From assembly GCA_900546065.1 (NCBI GenBank), contig URBK01000008.1:51708-115707 (forward strand): DNA of 64,000 nt. Reading direction: 5' to 3'. This stretch comes from an uncultured Alistipes sp. (GTDB taxonomy: Bacteria; Bacteroidota; Bacteroidia; Bacteroidales; Rikenellaceae). Positions 26,232-34,939 of this stretch are shown here, in pieces. Numbering within the stretch: the stretch's first letter is position 1; each line of letters starts with the position of its first letter. Both the position numbers and the translations under genes were made by a program. The notes under the pieces are model-generated. The model worked only from the letters and a program-made list of their open reading frames with translations. It had not been told where the DNA came from and did not search any database.

Positions 26232-29200
26232 ATGAAGTTAAAATTTACCCCCCCCATTACAGGTGGCAACTTATTGTTATTCTGATCATTACGTTCGGAA
26301 TAGGCAGCATGAACGTCTCGGCCCAAGAGAATACGGTCAGAGGCGTCGTGAAGGATGCCGCCGGAAACCCCATCATCGGAGCCAGCGTCGTCGAAAAAGG
26401 TACGACCAACGGTATGAATACCGATGAGAACGGAAACTATTTTCTCCAGCTGCGAAGCAAAAATCCCGTACTGGAGTTCTCGTTCGTAGGCTACACCAGC
26501 CGTACAATCCCCGTAGGCGTGCAAACCGTCATTGACGTCGTGCTCGAGGAGGACAAGGCCCAGCTCGAGGAGGTTGTCGTCATCGGTTACGGCACCGCCA
26601 AGAAGAAAGACCTCACGGGTGCAATCTCCACGGTCAACACCGAGTCGCTCACAAGCGAGGCCCCGCGTTCGGTCAGCGACCTTCTGCGTTCGGCCGCTGC
26701 CGGCCTCAACGTCAGCATGACCACCGATGCCGAGGCCGCCGGAAGCTACTCTATTCGCGGTACCACAACCCTCTCGGCCGGATCGTCACCCCTGATCGTG
26801 CTGGACGGTGTGATCTACAACGGCGCCATCACCGACATCAACCCCTATGACGTGGAGAGCGTCGACGTGCTGAAGGATGCCTCGTCGGCCGCCATCTACG
26901 GTGCCAAGTCGTCGAACGGCGTCATCTGTATCAACACCAAGAAGGGCCGCGGAGGACGTCCCACCATCTCGTTCAACGCCAACATCGGATTCGTACATCG
27001 CGCACGCCCTGTAAACGTACTCGACGGTGCCGGATTCGTCAAGTTCCGTCAGGACTACGAGGAGGGACAGCTCACACAGGAGGAGCGCGACCGCGTACCA
27101 GAGAAGTTCACCGACCCGCGCCAGCTGCAGAACGTCGATCTGCTCACGTGGTACAACTACGATCAGGCAACCCCCGCAACGGCGGTACCCGACGAGGAGA
27201 CCCTTATGCGCACGTGGCTCAGCCGTCTGGAGTTCAAGACCATCGAGCAGGACAACTATCTGGCCGGCATCGAGACCGACTGGGACGACATCGTCTACCA
27301 GACAGGTCTGCAGCAGGACTACACGGCCAGCATCTCGAACAACAACGAACACACATCATACTATTGGTCGGTAGGTTATGCCGACCGTGAGGGCGTTATC
27401 GTGGGCAACCGCTACACCAACCTGCGTACGCGTCTGAACCTCAAGTCGAAGGTTACCGACTGGATGACCGTCGGCATGAACACGCAGTTTGCCGAGCGAA
27501 AGGGCGGATACCTGCAGGCCGACCACGGACAGCGTGAGAACAACTCGCCCTACACCGTCTTCACGATGGATCAGGAGAGCCCCTATTTCCGTTATCCCTC
27601 GGGCGACAACAACACCCTGAACCCCTTCTACGAGAACACATTCATCGACCGCCGACAGATTACCCAGACGCTCAATGCCAGCATCTTCGCCATCGTCAGC
27701 CTTCCCTTCGGCATCGAGTATCAGATGAACTATACGCCCTACTTCAAGTGGTACGAGTACTACAACCACAACTCGTCTGAATCGCCGTCGTACGAGGCTC
27801 TGGGCGGCTCGGCAACGCGCCAGCACCAGAAGACATACAACTGGCAGCTCGATAACGTGATCCGCTGGCAGCGCGACTTCGGCAAGCACAACATCAACAT
27901 CACCCTGCTGCAGAACGCCGAGAAGAACCAGTACTGGTCGGACTCGATGTCGGCGACCAACTTCACCCCGATGGATATTCTGGGATGGCACCGCATGCAG
28001 GCCGGAACCGAGCAGACCATCTCGTCGGACGACACCTACGATACGGGTGACGCCCTGATGGCACGACTCTTCTACTCGTACGACGACACCTACATGCTTA
28101 CCGCCTCGATCCGCCGCGACGGTTATTCGGCCTTCGGTCAGGGCAACCCGCGCGCCTCGTTCCCCTCGGTAGCCGTAGGCTGGGTCTTCTCGAACGAGAA
28201 GTTCATGGAGAAGGCCAAGTGGCTCAACTACGGTAAACTCCGCATATCGTGGGGTGAGAACGGTAACCGCGACATCGGACGCTACGCCGCCCTCTCGACC
28301 CTCACCTCGTCGCTGCACCCCTACATCGACTCTACCACCGGAACCGTCTACACCACATCGCAGATATGGGTCGACAAACTCGCCAACACAAACCTCTCGT
28401 GGGAGACTACCGAGTCGTGGAACTTCGGTCTGGACTTCGGCCTGTTCGACAACGTGCTGCGCGGTTCGGCCGAGTTCTACGTAGCCAAGACCAAGGACCT
28501 GCTCGTATCGCGCTCGATACCATCGATCACGGGCTTCAGCAGCATATACGACAACCTCGGACAGCTCAACAACCACGGTTTCGAGCTGACGCTCAACGCC
28601 ACCCCCGTACAGAACAAGTTCATGACGTGGGATTCGTCGCTGACCTTCTCGCTCAACCGCCGCAAGATCGTACACCTGTACGGCACATACGAGGACATAT
28701 ATGACGACGCTGGCAACGTTATCGGCCAGAAGGAGAGCGACGACGTCAACAACGGCTGGTACATCGGCCACGACACCAACCAGATCTACGGCTACAAGCG
28801 CATCGGCGTATGGCAGCTCGGCGAAGAGGAGGAGGCAGCCGTATACGGACTCCGTCCCGGCGACTTCAAGTACTTGGATGTCGACAACAACGGCGTGCTC
28901 AACACCGACGACAAGGTATGGCAGGGCTACACCACGCCGCGCTACCGTCTCTCGTGGCGCAACGAGTTCAACTTCAAGAACGGACTCTCGCTCTCGTTCA
29001 TGCTCTACGGCAACTTCGGCCAGTGGGGTACGCTCAACCGCGCCGCCAATGCCGTCGACCTTCCGGACCGCCACACCACTATCGAGATTGACCGCTGGAC
29101 CGTCGACAACCCGACCAACGACTTCGCCCGCATCGGATCTACGAACAAGGGCAACAACTACGTACGCAAGGACTTCGTCCGCATGGAGAGCATCGCCCTC

Positions 29201-29368
29201 TCGTACCGCCTGCCCAAGAAGTGGATCAGCAAGCTGTGGATGGACAGCGCCACGATCTCGCTGACGGTACGTAACGCGTTCGTCATGACGGGATGGTATC
29301 TGGGCGATCCCGAGCAGGGAGACCTCACCCCGCGCACTTGGAACATAAACCTCAACTTCACAATGTAA
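26232..29368 (+). CDS. SusC/RagA-type TonB-dependent transporter, start codon out of frame at a poly-C run
   Basis: Outer-membrane importer that pairs with SusD. The frame is open from 26171, but the only good start (ATG 26232, MKLKFTPP, after an A-rich leader) is one base out of frame with it because of a run of eight C at 26248-26255. Nine C would give MKLKFTPPHYRWQLIVILI and a normal signal peptide ending NVSAQ. As written, ATG 26232 ends at a TGA at 26283, and only GTG 26171 would give a continuous chain (1065 residues). Domains are a carboxypeptidase-regulatory-like region (VRGVVKDAAGNPIIGASVVEKGTTNG), a TonB/plug region (VVVIGYGTAKKKDLTGAIS; PLIVLDGVIY; DVESVDVLKDASSAAIYGAKSSNGV) and a long beta-barrel ending in ...NINLNFTM. 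SusD follows 6 bp later. Confidence 0.9.
26248..26255 (+). repeat. C8 homopolymer at the susC start
   Basis: Eight consecutive C follow atgaagttaaaattta. A change of +1 (or -2) restores the frame between ATG 26232 and the rest of susC. It is a candidate slipped-strand contingency tract, or a base-count error. Confidence 0.6.
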
Positions 29369-29374
29369 GCCAAC

Positions 29375-31342
29375 ATGAAACGATCTATATCATACATAGC
29401 GGTCGCGGCAACGGCGGCCACACTGCTCAGCTCGTGCGACAAGAGCTGGCTCGACCCCAAACCGTTGTCATTCTTCGCTCCGGAGAACACATACGTCAAC
29501 TCGGAAGGTCTCGAGGCCGCGCTTGTGGCAGCGGAGCGCAACATGCGTCACGAGTATTTCGGTGACGGCGCCCCCATTCTCACCGAGATGTTCACCTCGG
29601 ACATCGCCGTCAACGGCAAGACCGACGCATCGAGTTCGATGTGCGACTTCATCACGCAGATGACCCCTACGGGTCTGGCCGCTTCGGTCGACAGCAACCA
29701 GATGAGCTGGTACTGGTCGGAGGGATTCAAGGGTATAAAGTATGCCAATACGGCCCTTGACCGCCGCGCCAACGCCACCTTCGAGAGTGAGGCCGAGGAG
29801 AACGAAGTGATAGGCAAGTGTTATTTCCACCGCGCCTACCGTTACTACAAGATGATCCACCAGTTCGGCGACGTGCCTTGGATCGACCACGAGATACAGA
29901 CCCCCGAGGACAACTTCTCGTCGTATGACCGTTTCTCGATCGCCGAGCAGTGCTACTACGACATGGAGTTCGCTTACGAGTGGGTTACCGACGACAACGA
30001 CATGGGCGCCATCTCGAAGGGTGCGTGCGGACTTCTGCTCATGAAGTTCTGCTTGGTGACGGGACGTTACGACCGTGCCCTCGAAGTAGGCAGTGAGATC
30101 GTGGCGGCACACCCCATGATCTACACCAAGCAGTTCGACAACACATCAGGCAACCTGATGCTCGACCTGCACTCGCGCGCCGCAAAGAGCAGCATCGCTA
30201 ACACGGAGATTCTGCATGTCGTGGTCTCGACACTCGACACCAAGGATCAGGGTTCGGACCGCGTCTACACCATGCGTAACGGCGTTCCATACTGGGCCAA
30301 CGGTTCGATCAAGACCCCCGACGGCCAGACCGGCTGCACGATCGACCTTCAGACCGAGACCAACGGCAAATACAGCTATCTGGACAACGACTACAACGTC
30401 GGCCGCGGCATCGCTACGATGCGTCCATCGGCATACTATCAGTATGAGATCTGGACCGACAAGGAGAAGAACGACATGCGAGGCCCCTACTACGGCATCA
30501 ACAGTGACAATCCGGACGATCTGTCTCAGAAGTCGTGGCGCGAGATGGAAGACCTCTACTACAACAACCTCTCACTCAAGGATAAGGGCAGCGAATATTA
30601 CGGCAAGCATCTGGTACGTCCGGGCGGCATGATCGTAGCCGACTCGACGCGCTGCTGGTTCCGCTGGCCGCACTACATACTCTACGTTCCCGACGAGACC
30701 CAGACTTCGGACTGGCAGGGTGGATATACGCCGTGGTACGTCTACCGTTCGGCCGAGGCATACCTCATCATGGCCGAGGCATACTACTGGAAGGGGGATA
30801 ACGCCAACTGCGCCGCCATGCTCAACGAGGTACGCCGCCGCGCCGGCGCCGAGGATCTCACGGCCGACGAGGCCGGCATCTCGGCCATCCTTGCCGAGCG
30901 TGCCCGCGAGCTCTTCTACAGCGAGCCGCGCCACGTCGAGCTGGTGCGCATAAGCTACATGTACGCACGCTCGGGCAAGACCTGCGAATGGAACGGCCGA
31001 CAGTACTCGATGGAGAACTTCTCGGGTCCCGAAGGTACGGGTACCACCAACCCCTGCACCGACGAGGGCTACAACTTCTACTATGACTGGGTTGTCGCTC
31101 ACAACGACTTCTACTACAAGGGCAACGGCAGCAACACGCAATACAGCGAAACGGGATACGTACAGTATGCGAAGGGTATATTCCGCATCGCCGTCCACAA
31201 CGCCCTGTGGCCCATTCCCGAGTCTGCAATCGTCGACAACAAGGGCGACCTGAACCAGAATGACGGATATGTCAAGGTTGCGTCGCACCCCTACAACATC
31301 GAGCCCCTGCAGATCGAGATCGACAAGCACGGCTACGAATAG
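29375..31342 (+). CDS. SusD/RagB-family nutrient-binding lipoprotein
   Basis: Surface lipoprotein that captures the ligand and delivers it to the SusC barrel; 655 residues. The N-terminus has a lipobox (ATAATLLSSC, lipidated Cys near residue 21) followed by DKSWLDPKPLSFFAPENTYVNSEGLEAALVAAERNMR, typical of SusD. The C-terminal RagB/SusD pattern includes YRSAEAYLIMAEAYYWKGDNANCAAMLNEVRRRAGA and ERARELFYSEPRHVELVRISYM. The ligand (glycan or other) is unknown, and no glycoside hydrolase is cotranscribed. A terminator follows directly. Confidence 0.95.
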   Translation: MKRSISYIAVAATAATLLSSCDKSWLDPKPLSFFAPENTYVNSEGLEAALVAAERNMRHEYFGDGAPILTEMFTSDIAVNGKTDASSSMCDFITQMTPTGLAASVDSNQMSWYWSEGFKGIKYANTALDRRANATFESEAEENEVIGKCYFHRAYRYYKMIHQFGDVPWIDHEIQTPEDNFSSYDRFSIAEQCYYDMEFAYEWVTDDNDMGAISKGACGLLLMKFCLVTGRYDRALEVGSEIVAAHPMIYTKQFDNTSGNLMLDLHSRAAKSSIANTEILHVVVSTLDTKDQGSDRVYTMRNGVPYWANGSIKTPDGQTGCTIDLQTETNGKYSYLDNDYNVGRGIATMRPSAYYQYEIWTDKEKNDMRGPYYGINSDNPDDLSQKSWREMEDLYYNNLSLKDKGSEYYGKHLVRPGGMIVADSTRCWFRWPHYILYVPDETQTSDWQGGYTPWYVYRSAEAYLIMAEAYYWKGDNANCAAMLNEVRRRAGAEDLTADEAGISAILAERARELFYSEPRHVELVRISYMYARSGKTCEWNGRQYSMENFSGPEGTGTTNPCTDEGYNFYYDWVVAHNDFYYKGNGSNTQYSETGYVQYAKGIFRIAVHNALWPIPESAIVDNKGDLNQNDGYVKVASHPYNIEPLQIEIDKHGYE

Positions 31343-31368
31343 ACACTGCAAAGACCTTAACACAACGA

Positions 31369-31400
31369 GGCTGTTCCCTTTTCGGGGGACAGCCTTTTTT
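31369..31400 (+). terminator. Rho-independent terminator of susCD
   Basis: Stem ggctgttccc and ggggacagcc (one G-T wobble) with a short T-rich loop is followed by six T. Confidence 0.8.
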
Positions 31401-31537
31401 CACTCCGGCACATACATTTTTCATCGTCGGCAGAACTTCGCAGCCCAATTCTGCGTCTCGGCCTCAGGATATGGTCTGTTGACCGACGGTTTTGGGCGTT
31501 TCACCCATACACGGGCAGAACCTCGAGAAAAAATCGC

Positions 31538-31545
31538 TAATTTTG
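31538..31545 (+). promoter_or_regulatory. Putative -7 box of the barrel-protein gene
   Basis: TAATTTTG matches TAnnTTTG, 39 bp upstream of the ATG at 31585. No convincing -33 was found. Confidence 0.45.
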
Positions 31546-31584
31546 GATTCGACACCAACTTTGCAACAACTAAATCTACCCCTG

Positions 31585-34446
31585 ATGAAAAAATCTCTAC
31601 TCGGACTCGTTCTATCGTTCGTTGTCATCGCGGCCGCGGCGCAGACAAACCGCAGCACCATAGCCGGAACTGTCATCGACGCCAACAAGGAGGGCGTCGT
31701 GGGCGCCGTCATCGAGATCATGTCGATGCGCGACACCACCGACCGCAAATACACCTCGTCGGCCATACGCGGCGCATACCAGTTCAAGGGCCTCGCCGCG
31801 GGTGAGTATCGCCTTACGGCGTCGTTCCTCGGCTACAAGACCGTATCGCAGCAGGTGAAGGTCGAGGCGGGCAAGACCCTCAACGTGCCGGCTTGGACCA
31901 TGGAGGAAGATCCGACGCGTATCGAGTCGGTGAACGTCACCACGCAGGCCGTGCGCACCACCATCAACGGCGATACGATCGTCTACAACGCATCGGCCTA
32001 CAAGGTAATGGAGGATGCCGACACCGACGAGTTGCTCTCGAAGATGCCGGGCATAAAGGTTGACGGCGGGTCGGTCGAGGTTCAGGGCGAGGCCGTACAG
32101 AAGATCCTTATCGACGGGCGCGAGTTCTTCGGCAACGACGTGGCCACCGCCATCAAGACCCTGCCGGCCGAGGCGGTAAAGTCGATTGAGGTGTTCGACA
32201 AGCTGAGCGACGAGGCCGAATTCTCGGGTATCGACGACGGAAACAGCTACAAGGCCATCAATATCGTCACCCACAACAAGATGAAGACCGCCATCTTCGG
32301 TAAGATGAATGCCTTCTACGGTTTCGAGCCGCGCAAGGACGAGCGGACGAAGCACTACGGCAGCACGGACGGCAACCTGAACTTCTTCCGCGAGAAGTCG
32401 AAGACCACACTCCGCTTCCGTGCCAACAACATGAACGGAAACAGCCGTTCGCGCATGGGTATGGGCGGTATAAACTACATAAACACATGGGGTGAGGACG
32501 AGCGTTTCAAGCTCGAGGGTAGCTATACATACAACGCCAGCAACAACAAGAGCAGCAGCTGGACCGAACGCGACTACTTCCTGACGGAGGAGGAGATCGA
32601 GTCGAATGCCGACGACATATACGAGCACTACGACGCGACGAACAACAACGCCTCGAAGAACGGCAACCACAACTTCAATGCCCGTACGGAGCTGCGCATA
32701 AGCGAACGGCAGCGACTGATGGTGCGTGCGCAGTTGTCGTTCAACGACAGCTGGAGCAACGGTAACTCGCTCAACACCTATTTTCCCATCAGCGGGGCCG
32801 ACTCGATCCTGCTCCAGAACTGGAACGACAACGACAACAGCTCGCTCAATACGGGCGTCAACGGCAACTACTTCCTGCGCATAGGCGAGAAGGCGGGGCG
32901 CACGCTTCACGTGAGCTTCAACGCCAACTATTCGACCAACAACTCGGGCGGTGAGAACTATTCGGAGAAGGCCGAGAACGACCCCATACAGCAGAAGTCG
33001 AACTCCGACAACTACAATTACAGTCTCAACGGCGGCGTCACCTACGCCGAGCCCATAGGCAGCCATGCGCAGGCGACAATAGGCTACAATGTCAACTACA
33101 ACAAATCCAACGCCGACCGCTTGACGAACCTCTTCGACTGGGAGACGGGACAGTACAACGAGTTCATCAGCCCCGAGTACTCGAACCGCAACAACACCGA
33201 CTACCTGACACAGCGTGTCGGCCCGGGCTTCCGCTTCAGCAACGACGGCACCACCGTCTCGGCACAGGTCAACTACCAGAACGTGCGGATGAACAGCGAC
33301 CGCGAATATCCTGCCGTCTACGTCCTGCCCGAGAAGACCTTCCACAACATCACCTACTCGGTGATGACGCGCATCAAGATCAACATGGAGAACCGCATCA
33401 TGGTGCGCCTCAACTCGCGTACGTCGAACCCCTCGGTGACGCAGCTGCAGGATGTGGTCGACATATCGAATGTCAACAACATACGTTCGGGTAACCCCAA
33501 GCTGCAACCATCGTACAGCCACCGTCTGAACATGAGCTACAACCACTCGGGCATCGAAAAGGGAACCACCTTCTCGATCTATGTCGGCGGCTCGAAGAAC
33601 CAGCGGCAGATCGTCGACTCGGTGGTGATGAACCAGCCCGGATATGAGATATACAGCCCCGACGGCGAGTTCCTCACAACCCTCTCGTCGACGGGACGCT
33701 ACTCGAAGCCCGTCAACCTCTCGGGTGACTGGAGCTACAACGGCGGCATCTCGTACGGCTTCCCGCTCAACTTCATAGGATGTAACTTCAACATCGGCGC
33801 ACACGGTTCGTACAACCAGTCGCCCTCGATCCTCAACGGCGTGATCAACCGTTCGAAGTATGTCTCTGGCGGCGGTTCGGTATCGCTGAGCAGCAACTTC
33901 AGCGAGTATGTCGACTTCAACCTCTCATACTCGCCCAACTACAACAAGGTCACAAACACCATGTCCGACAACGGCAACAACGAATATATGCGCCACTCGG
34001 CATGGGGTAACGTACGCGTCGTGTTCGGATTCGGCCTCACGCTCTGGGCCAACGGCAACTACAGCCAGTACGTAGGTCTGAGCGAGAACAGCAAGCGCCT
34101 GAACAACACCGACTTCATCTGCAACTTCGCCATCGGCATGAAGGTGCTGCGCAAGATGGGCGAGGTGCAGCTGACGGTAAACGACGCCTTCAACCGCAAT
34201 ACGGGCTTCTCGCGTTCGTGGAACTCGATGTACATGCAGAACTCGCGAAACGAGATCATAGGCCGTTACTACGGTATACGCTTCACATATAACCTGCGCC
34301 GCTACGGCCAGACACGCAAGGGAGAGGTTATCGACGAGGGCGGTGTACGCCGCAACAACTATCGCGGCGGCCGACCCATGGGCGGCCCCGGCGGACGTCC
34401 CGGCGGTTTCGGCGGCCCCGGCGGAGGTCCCGGACGTATCGGGTAA
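31585..34446 (+). CDS. Outer-membrane beta-barrel family protein (TonB-receptor-like) with Gly/Pro-rich tail
   Basis: A 953-residue outer-membrane protein from ATG 31585 (MKKSLLGLVLSFVVIAAAAQTNRS, signal peptide). It has a carboxypeptidase-regulatory-like domain (AGTVIDANKEGVVGAVIEI...YQFKGLAAGEYRLTASFLGYKT), a plug-like region (DELLSKMPGIKVDGGSVEVQGEAVQKILIDGREFFGNDV) and a long barrel with alternating aromatic strands. The last about 25 residues are a Gly/Pro/Arg-rich tail (RPMGGPGGRPGGFGGPGGG-type). No SusD partner follows. It converges with a paralogous gene at 34940-37303. The substrate is unknown. Confidence 0.88.
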   Translation: MKKSLLGLVLSFVVIAAAAQTNRSTIAGTVIDANKEGVVGAVIEIMSMRDTTDRKYTSSAIRGAYQFKGLAAGEYRLTASFLGYKTVSQQVKVEAGKTLNVPAWTMEEDPTRIESVNVTTQAVRTTINGDTIVYNASAYKVMEDADTDELLSKMPGIKVDGGSVEVQGEAVQKILIDGREFFGNDVATAIKTLPAEAVKSIEVFDKLSDEAEFSGIDDGNSYKAINIVTHNKMKTAIFGKMNAFYGFEPRKDERTKHYGSTDGNLNFFREKSKTTLRFRANNMNGNSRSRMGMGGINYINTWGEDERFKLEGSYTYNASNNKSSSWTERDYFLTEEEIESNADDIYEHYDATNNNASKNGNHNFNARTELRISERQRLMVRAQLSFNDSWSNGNSLNTYFPISGADSILLQNWNDNDNSSLNTGVNGNYFLRIGEKAGRTLHVSFNANYSTNNSGGENYSEKAENDPIQQKSNSDNYNYSLNGGVTYAEPIGSHAQATIGYNVNYNKSNADRLTNLFDWETGQYNEFISPEYSNRNNTDYLTQRVGPGFRFSNDGTTVSAQVNYQNVRMNSDREYPAVYVLPEKTFHNITYSVMTRIKINMENRIMVRLNSRTSNPSVTQLQDVVDISNVNNIRSGNPKLQPSYSHRLNMSYNHSGIEKGTTFSIYVGGSKNQRQIVDSVVMNQPGYEIYSPDGEFLTTLSSTGRYSKPVNLSGDWSYNGGISYGFPLNFIGCNFNIGAHGSYNQSPSILNGVINRSKYVSGGGSVSLSSNFSEYVDFNLSYSPNYNKVTNTMSDNGNNEYMRHSAWGNVRVVFGFGLTLWANGNYSQYVGLSENSKRLNNTDFICNFAIGMKVLRKMGEVQLTVNDAFNRNTGFSRSWNSMYMQNSRNEIIGRYYGIRFTYNLRRYGQTRKGEVIDEGGVRRNNYRGGRPMGGPGGRPGGFGGPGGGPGRIG

Positions 34447-34633
34447 GCCTCGGAATATCCGGAATATATAGTGCAAATAAGGCAGTCCGACAGTTGCGCA
34501 ATCGCAATATAGACAGAAAAGTCAGAATACGACGCGCAGGGCTGTATCGGTACGACATGGGAGGGGACGGTCTCAATACGACCATACGCCCTCACACCAC
34601 GACTCGTATGCGGCCCCGGGAAACATATACGAC

Positions 34634-34702
34634 CGACACGCGTCCTGAATAATGACCGACTCGCGTCCCGAATAATGCCCGACTCGTGTCCCGAACAATA
34701 GA
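34634..34702. repeat. Three 23-bp imperfect tandem repeats
   Basis: The units cgacacgcgtcctgaataat (34634-34656), cgactcgcgtcccgaataat (34657-34679) and cgactcgtgtcccgaacaat (34680-34702), each with 3 more bases, differ at two to four positions. They are non-coding, and the last abuts the hairpin. Confidence 0.6.
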
Positions 34703-34703
34703 A

Positions 34704-34736
34704 AACTCCGGCCATTCCTTACGGGAGGTCGGAGTT
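34704..34736. terminator. Possible bidirectional terminator between convergent genes
   Basis: Arms aactccggcc (34704-34713) and ggtcggagtt (34727-34736) pair with one G-T wobble and a 13-nt loop. The minus strand reads into a short ttttc, and the plus strand into a pyrimidine-rich stretch. Confidence 0.45.
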
Positions 34737-34939
34737 CTCCTCTTTATGATTTTGCTTAATGGTTGGGGTTCATTATAACTTACAGGCTTCGGGCACGGAC
34801 TTCACTCTCTTTATTCTTCATACTTTCGAATTATCTCTTTCCACTTCGGGCGTTCGCTCTTCGTATTTTGGAAATCCTCGGAGAACATAACGGCCGTCCG
34901 ACGATTAGAAGTCCAAATATCGTGCCGCGCGGCGCCCTG

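Larger units (their letters stand above)
34447..34939. other. Intergenic region between two convergent barrel genes
   Basis: A 493-bp gap without coding character. It contains three imperfect 23-bp tandem repeats at 34634-34702 and then a hairpin at 34704-34736 that could end transcription from both sides. Nothing else was recognised. Confidence 0.5.
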
